NCBI RefSeq assembly: GCF_001545035.1
Contig: NZ_FCOJ02000007.1
Location: forward strand, 1-64,000
DNA length: 64,000 nt
Reading direction: 5' to 3'
Source: Caballeronia glebae
GTDB lineage: Bacteria > Pseudomonadota > Gammaproteobacteria > Burkholderiales > Burkholderiaceae
Shown here: piece by piece, positions 52,670 to 60,887 of the stretch
Position numbering within the stretch: the stretch's first letter is position 1
Layout of the letters: each line of letters opens with the position of its first letter
Made by a program: the position numbers and the translations under genes
Notes under the pieces: generated by a model
What the model was told of the DNA's origin: nothing
Databases searched by the model: none
Seen by the model: the letters and a program-made list of their open reading frames with translations, nothing else

Positions 52670-52976
52670 GTTGACCTCGTGCAGACGAAACGTGCATTTG
52701 TCGGAAGATCTGATGGCTTCGAGTATGCGTGTTGGGGCACCCGTCCAATGTGGCGATAAGGCGGGGCAAATCGCGTCTGTTCGGCGCTTGAACGCGCCGG
52801 GCACGCTGGAAGCGTTTCCGGCTCGCCGTTGAGTTCCTCGCCCGCCTCGGAGTAGCTGACCGAGACCGCGAAGCCGCGGAAAGGCCACGTCGGCAATGGT
52901 CGAACATCGGTTGAATGTCGACTACCGTGAGCGTCGCCCCCACTCGAATTTCACCGTCGCTGCTCCACTTTTTCAA
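52670..52976. other. Gene-free region
   Basis: 307 bases between the small membrane protein and a hydrolase, both on the minus strand. I see no convincing gene, repeat or terminator; it presumably carries the promoter of the small protein. Confidence 0.35.
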
Positions 52977-53957
52977 TCACCGCGCAGCATTCGAATTCGA
53001 CGCCTGGAGAAGCTCCGCCCGGAAGAACGCCAGCACGTCCCGGTTGAATTCGTTATGAAACGCCGCGCGGTCGTATCCCTGACCATCGACGCATATGCGC
53101 GGAACAATGGCAGCCAGTTCGTCCGAGCAAGGCGGCAGAAAGGCGAAATGAGCAGCCCCCTCTACGAGATGATATTCAGGCTGCACAGGCAACAGCTTCG
53201 CTAGCGCGGGCGTTGTTTCAGGCAGCACACCGTCGCCTCCGTACTCGGATGCCCACAACTGGATCGGAGCGCGGATGTGCGCAACTGTAGGGGCCGTCGG
53301 AAATGCATCGAGCGGATCGGCGAGCACGAACGCCTTGATTCGCGCGTCGTGCGTCCACTGTTGCGGCGGCAGTTTTCCCTCTCGAACAAGCTTGCAGATG
53401 GGAAGCTCATCGGGGCATGGGATGTCGGCATGCTGAAAGTCTGGAACGCCGTCCGCCAGAACCAGGCCGGTAAAACCACCTCGCGAAAAACCGAAGAAGC
53501 CGATGGCTCGCGCATCAATCCTTGCGACATCGGCCGATGAGCCCAGCATGTAATCGATGAGCCGCTTGATGTCGTTCGGACGCTCGACGAACACCGACGC
53601 CTCGTTTGTCCGGCTCATATCGGTAGCGGTATCGCCGGGATGGCTGATCGCCGCGACGATGAATCCTGCATCGGCGAGCGTCTCAGCGAGATCATGCTGA
53701 TCGAGACGTGCCCCGCCATGCCCGTGGGAAAGGACGACAAGCGGGCGCGCGTCGCCGACAGTGGGACAGTCCTTCGTTGCCTGCAGACGATAGGGGCCCA
53801 CCTTGATCGGTTCCGGAGCGACGGCGCACGGCGTCCACACGACGGCCTGAAGCGCCGGGCCGCCGGCGTCCGCCGGAATGACGAAGAACCTGATGCCGGC
53901 GGCGTATCCGCTCGACGCAATCATGGAAAGCAAGGTCGCCACGAATAGGTTTCTCAC
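52977..53957 (-). CDS. Secreted alpha/beta hydrolase (dienelactone-hydrolase-like)
   Basis: 326 residues with a signal peptide (MRNLFVATLLSMIASSGYAA). The mature part has the oxyanion segment LVVLSHGHGGARLDQHDLAE, the nucleophile elbow GFFGFSRGGFTGL and a C-terminal His in EGAAHFAFLPPCSDEL, with an Asp before it. This resembles the predicted dienelactone hydrolases/PAF-acetylhydrolase-like proteins (COG4188). Four Cys in the mature part may pair in the periplasm. Substrate unknown; the similar fold at 54837 may be unrelated in role. Confidence 0.82.
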   Translation of the reverse strand: MRNLFVATLLSMIASSGYAAGIRFFVIPADAGGPALQAVVWTPCAVAPEPIKVGPYRLQATKDCPTVGDARPLVVLSHGHGGARLDQHDLAETLADAGFIVAAISHPGDTATDMSRTNEASVFVERPNDIKRLIDYMLGSSADVARIDARAIGFFGFSRGGFTGLVLADGVPDFQHADIPCPDELPICKLVREGKLPPQQWTHDARIKAFVLADPLDAFPTAPTVAHIRAPIQLWASEYGGDGVLPETTPALAKLLPVQPEYHLVEGAAHFAFLPPCSDELAAIVPRICVDGQGYDRAAFHNEFNRDVLAFFRAELLQASNSNAAR

Positions 53958-53969
53958 GGCCTTTCCTCC

Positions 53970-54616
53970 TCATCGCAACAAAACGAAAGCACCCGACAAG
54001 ATACGCAGCCCAAGTCCGAAGAGAATGACGGGCACAAACACATGGCCGTATCGCTCGACTAGCGAAGCGGTGATTCGATGACTTACGAGCAACCTGCCAA
54101 GCACACACCAAAGTAAAGTCATTACGGCGAACACCGACGCGTACATCGGAATCCCCGCTGCCGAGCTGGCAAAGAGCGGAATGTAGACCGCCAGATTGTC
54201 GCCGCCGTTGGCGATCGTAAGGCTGGCGACATTCAAAATCCCACGGCGCTCAGAGAGGCCTTCGAGAAGGTCGGGGCGCCGACCTCGTCATCGCTGTATC
54301 GAAACCATGTGATAGCGCCTCGAACGCCGATCGCCAGCGGGAAGATTCCCAGCAGATTCGTCCAGCCCTGCGGAATCGACAGCGCAGCGATCGCTGCAAC
54401 ACTGCTTACGAAGACCAGCAAGCCGATACCAAGCAACTGTCCGATGACGACATGCTTCGTTTCATGCTTACCGCTACCAAAGAGCGCGGCCAATAACACA
54501 AAGTCGTCGACGTTGGTCGCGACGAACGCGGTCACAGCGACCGAAAGCAGTTCAGTGCCCCCGTTCAATGCCCACGACTCCATCCACGACGACGCCTTCG
54601 AGGGAAACTTCGGCAT
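53970..54616 (-). pseudogene. CadD-family cadmium-resistance-type transporter, frameshifted
   Basis: Two frames together make one CadD-family membrane protein. The first (54616 to 54233) has VAVTAFVATNVDDFVLLAAL and ends SLSAVGF; the second (to 53970) carries GILNVASLTIANGGDNLAVY and four further helices. A single-base shift between about 54280 and 54240 would join them (frame 2 reads DLLEGLSERRGILNVASL). No good ribosome binding site is seen before the first frame; a signal-like reading (LRKILAVLIVSGLFGMTAEA) overlaps it from 54677 in another frame. Either a pseudogene or a sequencing error. Confidence 0.7.
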
Positions 54617-54836
54617 TCGCCTCAGCGGTCATTCCAAACAGTCCACTTACAATTAGCACTGCAAGTATCTTTCTCAACGTTTTCGCTTGTTCGTCATCAC
54701 GGTTCGATACCTCATTTCCAGTGTAGCGCGCGCGTCTTTCATCTCCCACGCGAGTCGCGAACGGATCAGTCGTCGCATCTCGGGCGGTGAAGTTATGAGA
54801 CATAGCAACCTGCCAACCTGGACCTTTAGCAAAATC

Positions 54837-55772
54837 TCACTGCTTCATCGATACCAGTGGCGCGACGAATTCCTGGAAGCGTGGCGACCAGATCGGGATT
54901 GATCGGTCGACATTAAACATGCCGTGACCGTTGCTGCCGAAGGGCGGTTCGATGATCAACTGCCCCTGGCCGCCTGCCGCCTGAAAGGCCGCAAACCATG
55001 TCCTGACGACTTCAGGTGAAAAGTACTCGTCGTTCTGAACGTAATGCCAGAGAACGGGAACACGGGTCGTCGATGCAAAACGCGCGATGGTCTCGGCCAT
55101 CTGTTGCGGATCGCACGGCGTGCCCGGATGTTTTAGCGGGTCGCCTCCTCGACCGCCCGAGAAGTTGACCACCGCAACCAATCCTTGCGGTGCATAGCTT
55201 GCGGCTGCCAGAGAAGCGAATCCGCCCGCTGATTGCCCCACCAGAACAACCCGGTTTCGATCCACTTGGGGCAAGTTCCGCGCGTACGTGACGGCTGCAA
55301 GCACATCCCGCGCTGCCTCTTTGCCTGCATGTGTGTAGTCGGGATTCCGGCAAGAGCGGATCTCCTCCTCGTCGGTGCCTCCCGTCGCTCCATAGCCACG
55401 TCGGATCGGCACGATGACAGCAAAGCCAAGACTGACGAACGTCCGTATCTGCGGCAATTTGCGAAAGCGGCCGATCTTCGGCCGATCTCTGGAATCAGGC
55501 GGACTACCATGACTCAGGACGATCAACGGAAAGGGGCCAGTGCCCTCGGGCATGTAGGTGGTGGCCACGATGTCGCGGACATGGTCGCCAAGTGGTCCGT
55601 GCGCGTTCAGGGGAACCTTGACGATGGTTTCACGGAGATCGAGGGCAAGGGGCTCGACCTCATTGACGGTCGATGCGCATCCAGCCATGAAGCCAATCGA
55701 TATGATAAGTGTCGTGAAACGGCTCAGACGCGCGGACATTCGTGTGTTGCGAGCGATCCGGTCACGCTTCAC
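54837..55772 (-). CDS. Alpha/beta hydrolase lipoprotein
   Basis: 311 residues. The N-terminus has a lipoprotein signal (TLIISIGFMAGC, lipobox FMAGC), so it is probably anchored to a membrane. Hydrolase landmarks: FPLIVLSHGSPPDSRDRPKI, nucleophile elbow VVLVGQSAGGFASLAAASYA and a late His in FGSNGHGMFNVDRS. GTG 55772 has GAGGTGA upstream; ATG 55739 would give a shorter, more usual signal peptide. Ends SMKQ. Substrate unknown. Confidence 0.82.
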   Translation of the reverse strand: MKRDRIARNTRMSARLSRFTTLIISIGFMAGCASTVNEVEPLALDLRETIVKVPLNAHGPLGDHVRDIVATTYMPEGTGPFPLIVLSHGSPPDSRDRPKIGRFRKLPQIRTFVSLGFAVIVPIRRGYGATGGTDEEEIRSCRNPDYTHAGKEAARDVLAAVTYARNLPQVDRNRVVLVGQSAGGFASLAAASYAPQGLVAVVNFSGGRGGDPLKHPGTPCDPQQMAETIARFASTTRVPVLWHYVQNDEYFSPEVVRTWFAAFQAAGGQGQLIIEPPFGSNGHGMFNVDRSIPIWSPRFQEFVAPLVSMKQ

Positions 55773-55927
55773 TTCTCACCTCGATCAAAGGGATGACGGC
55801 AAGGGAGCGTAACGCGAGTTTTGCTCAGACCGCAAGGCGCGTGTCGCGTCTCGATCCGTTTGCGACAGTCGAGTCATGAGCAGCGCAACGACAGGTATGG
55901 AAGCAAAACGGCCATCCAATGCGATCG

Positions 55928-57472
55928 TCAGGCCATTGTTCGAATCTGAGGCGGCTTCCAGGAACCATCGAGGATCGGCTGCTTTCCCCAGTAGGCCCGT
56001 ATGTACAGCGAGAACGCACCATCTGGCGCAGGTAGCCAGTTCGACTCGCGATCTGATCCGGGGGATTTCGCTCCGGCGTAGAGCGTCATCGAACCATCAG
56101 CGTTACGCTTCAGACTCGTATTCTTGGTGCCAAGAGAATAGCGCTTCAACTCGTTAGCATGAAAGAGATGCTTGTCGTTGTAGAGCGTCAGTGACCAGAA
56201 ACCGTTGACGGGCGGCTCCTCTCCTTTGGCAAACGTGATTTCATAGATGTGCGCGCCATTGAGCGCCTGACCGGACGCATCGAGATCGGTGTAGAAATAC
56301 TGCGTTTCAATCGGCCTGTTATCGAACATGTTCGATTTGGCCGTTCCCGTCCGGTCGAAATAGTCGAACCCCGTCTGCGCATTGTTGGCCGAGCGATTCC
56401 AGTTGTTGCCGGCTGGCACCCCGTTGTACCGCCACTCAAAGAATGGCGCAATCACCTGACGCTCTGTGTCGACGGCCGTCGAGACCAGCGTCTTTTTGAT
56501 TTCGGGGTCGCGGTTCGCTACCTCCATCAACGATCTGAACTGCGCATAGAGCGCCTCCTCGCCCGGCAGTGGTGGAACCGTATCGAGCACCTGAGGAAGC
56601 TGATCAAAGAACTTTTCGGGGATCACCCACTTCGTTTCACCGCCGCTCTCATCGCTGCCTGCGCCTTCCGTTGGCGGGTGGATGATCGGCGCGTTCATCC
56701 AGTCGATCGTCTTCATGCGGCCATCGAATTGTTTGAGCGGATAAAAGACGATCTGATTCAGCACCGTCTGGATGGCTTTCTTGTCCTGCGGTGTGTCGTT
56801 CTGGAAGACGCGCGGAATGGCATTGGCGAGGGCAGTGGGACAGCGAACGATATCGGTGATGCCGACAGGCTTCGATCCCTTCCAGTTTGGCCCAACGAGC
56901 AAATAGAAGCCGCGCCGCGTTTTGTAAGGCTTGCCGAGATGACCGAACTGATTGGTTCGCGCGTCGTACAGTGCATAGACCCAGAACCGGTCGCCGAAGT
57001 CAGGCACCTGAGCGATGACAGGTTCTTCGTCGAGCGAGAAGAAACCCAGACCATAGACCACGTCCTGGTTAGGGCATGTCACGAAGGTCTCGGCCGGATC
57101 GATGTAGTCGTGAAGCATGCCAACCTGCCCGCGCGGAGCGGCTGGCAACACGCCGGCCAGCAAACCCGGATACGGCGCCTTCGTGATACGCGCGTTGCGG
57201 TTCAACATGTTGACCATCGGCCATCCCCACACGTAGGCCGTACGCGCGATGACCTGCGCGTACTCCGGATGCATCAGGATGCCCGCTGGCGGGAGCGTGT
57301 CTTTCGCCGATGTCTTTGTTGCCGGGTTCGCGCTCCCCGACCCACTGTCTTTCGCGGCAGCGGCCTCGGCTGATCCCGGCGCAGCCACTAACGATGCGTA
57401 GGCGAGCGGTAACGCCGCGCTCATCGCGGTGACGAGCCTGCGCGTGGAGTTCACATCGTCTTGATCAGCCAA
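55928..57472 (-). CDS. DUF1254/DUF1214 protein 1
   Basis: 514 residues. N-terminal export signal (TRRLVTAMSAALPLAYASLV, possibly Tat). DUF1254 covers about residues 70-190 (AYVWGWPMVNMLNRNARITK, TFVTCPNQDVVYGLGFFSLD) and DUF1214 the last 120 (NGFWSLTLYNDKHLFHANEL, GSDRESNWLPAPDGAFSLYI). The family is widespread in proteobacteria and has no established reaction. It lies 43 bases after a related gene on the same strand. Confidence 0.88.
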   Translation of the reverse strand: MADQDDVNSTRRLVTAMSAALPLAYASLVAAPGSAEAAAAKDSGSGSANPATKTSAKDTLPPAGILMHPEYAQVIARTAYVWGWPMVNMLNRNARITKAPYPGLLAGVLPAAPRGQVGMLHDYIDPAETFVTCPNQDVVYGLGFFSLDEEPVIAQVPDFGDRFWVYALYDARTNQFGHLGKPYKTRRGFYLLVGPNWKGSKPVGITDIVRCPTALANAIPRVFQNDTPQDKKAIQTVLNQIVFYPLKQFDGRMKTIDWMNAPIIHPPTEGAGSDESGGETKWVIPEKFFDQLPQVLDTVPPLPGEEALYAQFRSLMEVANRDPEIKKTLVSTAVDTERQVIAPFFEWRYNGVPAGNNWNRSANNAQTGFDYFDRTGTAKSNMFDNRPIETQYFYTDLDASGQALNGAHIYEITFAKGEEPPVNGFWSLTLYNDKHLFHANELKRYSLGTKNTSLKRNADGSMTLYAGAKSPGSDRESNWLPAPDGAFSLYIRAYWGKQPILDGSWKPPQIRTMA

Positions 57473-57515
57473 GTTTGCCTCACCGTGAAGAAGCTCCGTT
57501 ATAGATTCGGGCGCA

Positions 57516-59042
57516 TCAACCTTTCTTTTCGAGGTCGCCGGGTTTCCAGGTCTGATCGAAGAAAGCCTTCTCCGGCGAGTAGAGCCTGAAGATCACAAAA
57601 TAGCCCTTGCCGGGCACCGTCCTCAGCCAGTTCTTCTCGCTGCCGGCGGGTGCGTTCGGGCCGAAGTAAAGATCGAGGGAGCCGTCGGCGTTTTGCACCG
57701 GCTGATCCATTTTGTTCAGCGATGGGTGCGTCTGTCCGTTGTCGAGGCCAGATGCCGTCGTCGCGTCATAGACGGTGGCGGACCAGAAGTTTTTTGCGGG
57801 GATATTCGGAGGCAGATGCAGTGTGTATGACTGTCCGCCATCCAGGAAATTGCCGTCCTTGTCGCGGAAAGTCACGGGGTACTTCGCGCCAGCGTCGATG
57901 AGATTCTTCACCATGCCCGGGCTTGCCGAATAGGCGCTTGTAAAGTACCCGGAGCGTTGTTCGAGGTTGGTAAAGGTGTGGCTCGACTGGAACGCCGTGT
58001 CCTCGCCCGCGAAGACGTTAACCCACTGGCGATCAGGATAATACTTGCCGCCCGGCTCCTGCGGGAGCATCTCGGTAATCACGACCTTGCTCATCTTGAA
58101 TCCGGCCTGCGCAGCGCTATCCAGTAGCGCGTGCATCTCGGGCGTCGGCGCGAACGGCTTGCCTTTCTCGATGCCGATCGTATGCAGGAAGCCGCGCATA
58201 TCGAGGTCGGACGGATCGACGTATTCGCTATCGATGAAGCGCGACATCATTTCGAAGTACCGGATGTCGCGTGGGAAGAGCAGGTCGGCAGGCTGCTGGT
58301 TCGCGTCAGGAAACTGCATGGGCTTCGCGCTCGCCTTCTTGCCCAAGGGATAGATCCGCGTCGCGGCGATCTGTGCGTTCGGCTTCGTCAGATCCTTTGG
58401 GTCGGTGAAGAACGTGCGCCAGAAAAGAAACACATTGTAGGTACGTGAGCGATAAACGAAAGCGCCTCTGGGCATGCTGCCTTTCGGCGGCTCGCCCTTG
58501 TAGTCCGGTGGCAGGAGAACGTAAGTGCCGCCCCGGCCTTTGTCGGGACCGGCAAGACCGACGTCGCCAATCCAAGTGCGGCCACCAGTGGTTGGGCCAA
58601 CGAGCGGACGCTGGAAAAAGTCATCGAACATGCCTTGCACGCCCTGCGGCGCTTCGACGACAAGCGGACCATCCTCGTGCAGATCGAGGTAGCCCATTGC
58701 GTAGACAACATCGGAATTGGGCGTCGTGACAAGTGTGGATGCCGTTATCCGCTCTTTCCAGACGGGCAGCACGTTGTATCCGCCACCAAATACCTTCTCG
58801 GAGCCTTCCTTCATCGCCCAGATGTTGATGGCAGGCAGCGCCCACAGGTACGCCTGCGTCGCGCGCTGGAAGATGAGCTCATCGCGCAGGCTGCGTGCGG
58901 TCTCGGTCGTTGGATAGTCCTTGTCGAACTGGGCATTGACGAGTGCGTCGTAACGCGAAGTCTGAGCCTGTGAAGCAATCGATACGACGATTGCTATTGC
59001 CGCGACCCCGAGTCGGGTGATGGTCCCGTGTGCGAGCTGCAT
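57516..59042 (-). CDS. DUF1254/DUF1214 protein 2
   Basis: 508 residues with a Sec signal (GVAAIAIVVSIASQAQ). DUF1254: ATQAYLWALPAINIWAMKEG, TLVTTPNSDVVYAMGYLDLH; DUF1214: NFWSATVYDATTASGLDNGQ, GSEKNWLRTVPGKGYFVIFR. ATG 59042 is chosen for the signal peptide; the frame runs on upstream without a binding site. Paralogous to the next gene but only moderately similar, so an old duplication. Confidence 0.88.
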   Translation of the reverse strand: MQLAHGTITRLGVAAIAIVVSIASQAQTSRYDALVNAQFDKDYPTTETARSLRDELIFQRATQAYLWALPAINIWAMKEGSEKVFGGGYNVLPVWKERITASTLVTTPNSDVVYAMGYLDLHEDGPLVVEAPQGVQGMFDDFFQRPLVGPTTGGRTWIGDVGLAGPDKGRGGTYVLLPPDYKGEPPKGSMPRGAFVYRSRTYNVFLFWRTFFTDPKDLTKPNAQIAATRIYPLGKKASAKPMQFPDANQQPADLLFPRDIRYFEMMSRFIDSEYVDPSDLDMRGFLHTIGIEKGKPFAPTPEMHALLDSAAQAGFKMSKVVITEMLPQEPGGKYYPDRQWVNVFAGEDTAFQSSHTFTNLEQRSGYFTSAYSASPGMVKNLIDAGAKYPVTFRDKDGNFLDGGQSYTLHLPPNIPAKNFWSATVYDATTASGLDNGQTHPSLNKMDQPVQNADGSLDLYFGPNAPAGSEKNWLRTVPGKGYFVIFRLYSPEKAFFDQTWKPGDLEKKG

Positions 59043-59399
59043 GACTGTTTCCCTGAGAGTTATTTCATGGTCGAAACGCGACACGCCGAAAGTCAGCAGC
59101 AGGCGCAGCATTGCAAGGATAGGCACGGTTATGCGGCGACTGCAAATCTGGTGTCTCGACATTTCGCCATATGGGACGGAGAAAGGCCTACGTCCGCGAC
59201 TCGATCACCAATCACGCTTACTGTTTCGGAAGACTATGCGAGTCAGACGCTGCGCCTGCCGGACTGGTCCTTGGACAGAAGCAGCCATTCGAACGACAAA
59301 CCTGCGGGACAGGCGAGCGCCCCGTCTTGGCCGAAACCGGTAGTCCCAGGTCCTACCCGATCTGCCCACATGAACGCCCCGCTTGCGCCAGTAGTTCGC
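59043..59399. other. Region with no clear gene
   Basis: About 360 bases upstream of the DUF1254 gene. Long open frames on both strands have no binding sites or resemblance to known proteins. It adjoins an IS110 fragment and may be debris of an insertion. Confidence 0.35.
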
Positions 59400-59531
59400 C
59401 ATCCAGATCGCCCGTGCATCTGCGGCATCGTTCTTGTTCCGGATGTTGAAGGCTTTGACGAACTTTGCCGGCATCAGTTTTACCCGATGGCCCATAGTCA
59501 TCCGCTGCATGACTCCACCCCTATAGGGCAT
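59400..59531 (-). mobile_element. IS110-family transposase fragment
   Basis: 44 codons reading MGHRVKLMPAKFVKAFNIRN and KNDAADARAIW, the conserved RuvC-like N-terminal region of IS110 transposases (KNDxxDAxAI). Resemblance stops after RAIW. Only this short piece is left. Confidence 0.7.
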
Positions 59532-59708
59532 CTTTCTAGGTTCGCGAAATACTCAAGGAAGGCCGCTTGTTTGATCGCCCGATTCACGACCTCTATTGTC
59601 TCCGTGCTTACCAATGACCCGACAACACGTCCTGAGCGACCAGATGGGGGCGTTCATCTATCCACCTCGCGGGTATACGCCCATATAAACCGCCCGCGCT
59701 TCAATTTA

Positions 59709-59735
59709 CTGTATCGATACACTAAATCGATACAG
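59709..59735. promoter_or_regulatory. Two tandem LacI-type operators
   Basis: CTGTATCGATACAC (59709-59722) holds the perfect palindrome TGTATCGATACA; CTAAATCGATACAG (59722-59735) repeats it imperfectly. The two ATCGAT cores are 13 bases apart. Palindromes with a central CG are typical for LacI-family proteins, and the operon encodes one (62803). The pair is about 75 bases upstream of the TRAP receptor gene. Confidence 0.6.
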
Positions 59736-59806
59736 CCGCGTCACTCCTATCGTGTCGCGCTGCATATTTCCGCCCGCGCTCAGAGCGGCATCCAGGAGAC
59801 AACACC

Positions 59807-60847
59807 ATGCATTTCGCTTCAGGCATTTCCCGCCGACGCTTCCTTCAGACGGCCTCGGCGGCGACGCTCGCGGCGGCGGGCGCGGGCTTCCCCGCGATCG
59901 TGCGCGCCCAGCCCGCGGCCACGTTGCGGCTGTCCTCTTCGATGCCGCCGAACGAAAACGCCGCGCATTACGTGTGGTATCAGAACCTCGCCGCGAACCT
60001 GAAGGCGAGCGTCGGCGATCAGATTCGCCTCGACTATTTCCCGAACAACCAGCTCGGCAAGGAAAGCGACGTCGTCCAGCAGGTGAAAGTCGGCGCGGTC
60101 GACATGATGGTGACGGGCTCGTCCATCTGGGCAACCGCGCTTCCCGAGTTCGGCATGCTCGATCTCGGCTATGTGTTCGACAGCTTCGATCACGTGGGCC
60201 GCGCGATGGACGGCACCGTCGGCAAGTCGTTCGACACGCTTCTGCAACAACGTGCGGGCTGCTCGGTGCTCACGTGGGGCTATTCCTTCGGCGCGCGCAA
60301 CGTGTTCACCAAGAAGCCCACGCAATCGCTCGCCGATATCAAGGGCGTGAAGCTGCGCGTGCTGCCCACGCCCGCCTTCATGGAAACCTTCAAGCTGATG
60401 GGCGCAGTGCCGACGCCGATTCCCATCGGCGAGTTGTATATGGCCGCGCAGACCGGTGTCGTCGACGGCTTCGAGCACGATTGCGCGACGGTCCTCGCGA
60501 GCAAGTACGACGAAGTCGTGAAATCGTGCTGGCAGACGCAGCACGTGTTCAGCCCGCTCGTCGTCGTGATGGGCCGCCGCGCGCTCGCGAAGATTCCGGA
60601 GAATCTGCGCCCCGCGTTTCAGAAAGCGGCGCAGGACGCGACCGCGAAGCAGCGCGCTGCCGCCATTCAGACAGCCGCCGGCGCCGAGCAGGAACTGAAG
60701 AAAAAAGGCATGACCTTCTACCCGATGTCGAAGGCCGATCGCGACACCGCGCGCGCTGAAATGCACTCGCAGTTGTATGCGAGTTTCGCGAAGCAGTATC
60801 CGGCGACCGCGCCGCTTTTCACCGCCATCGCCGCCGCGCGGGGCTGA
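59807..60847 (+). CDS. TRAP transporter periplasmic binding protein DctP (second system)
   Basis: 346 residues. Twin-arginine signal (SRRRFLQTASAATLAAAGAG). Mature landmarks: LRLSSSMPPNENAAHYVWYQ, YFPNNQLGKESDVVQQVKVG and VKLRVLPTPAFMETFKLMGA (ligand-carboxylate Arg), GVVDGFEHDCATVLASKYDE. GGAGAC lies before the ATG. First gene of an operon with a fused permease, a LacI regulator and a dehydrogenase; probably imports a sugar acid or hydroxy acid. Confidence 0.9.
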   Translation: MHFASGISRRRFLQTASAATLAAAGAGFPAIVRAQPAATLRLSSSMPPNENAAHYVWYQNLAANLKASVGDQIRLDYFPNNQLGKESDVVQQVKVGAVDMMVTGSSIWATALPEFGMLDLGYVFDSFDHVGRAMDGTVGKSFDTLLQQRAGCSVLTWGYSFGARNVFTKKPTQSLADIKGVKLRVLPTPAFMETFKLMGAVPTPIPIGELYMAAQTGVVDGFEHDCATVLASKYDEVVKSCWQTQHVFSPLVVVMGRRALAKIPENLRPAFQKAAQDATAKQRAAAIQTAAGAEQELKKKGMTFYPMSKADRDTARAEMHSQLYASFAKQYPATAPLFTAIAAARG

Positions 60848-60887
60848 GCCACGCCACGACGCCAACGACGCCAAAGAGGCCGCCATC

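Noticed and set aside
54552-54677. 41-codon signal-peptide-like frame starting at TTG
   Set aside because: The hydrophobic stretch looks like a signal, but it overlaps the CadD remnant, has no clear binding site and ends soon after; left as a note only.
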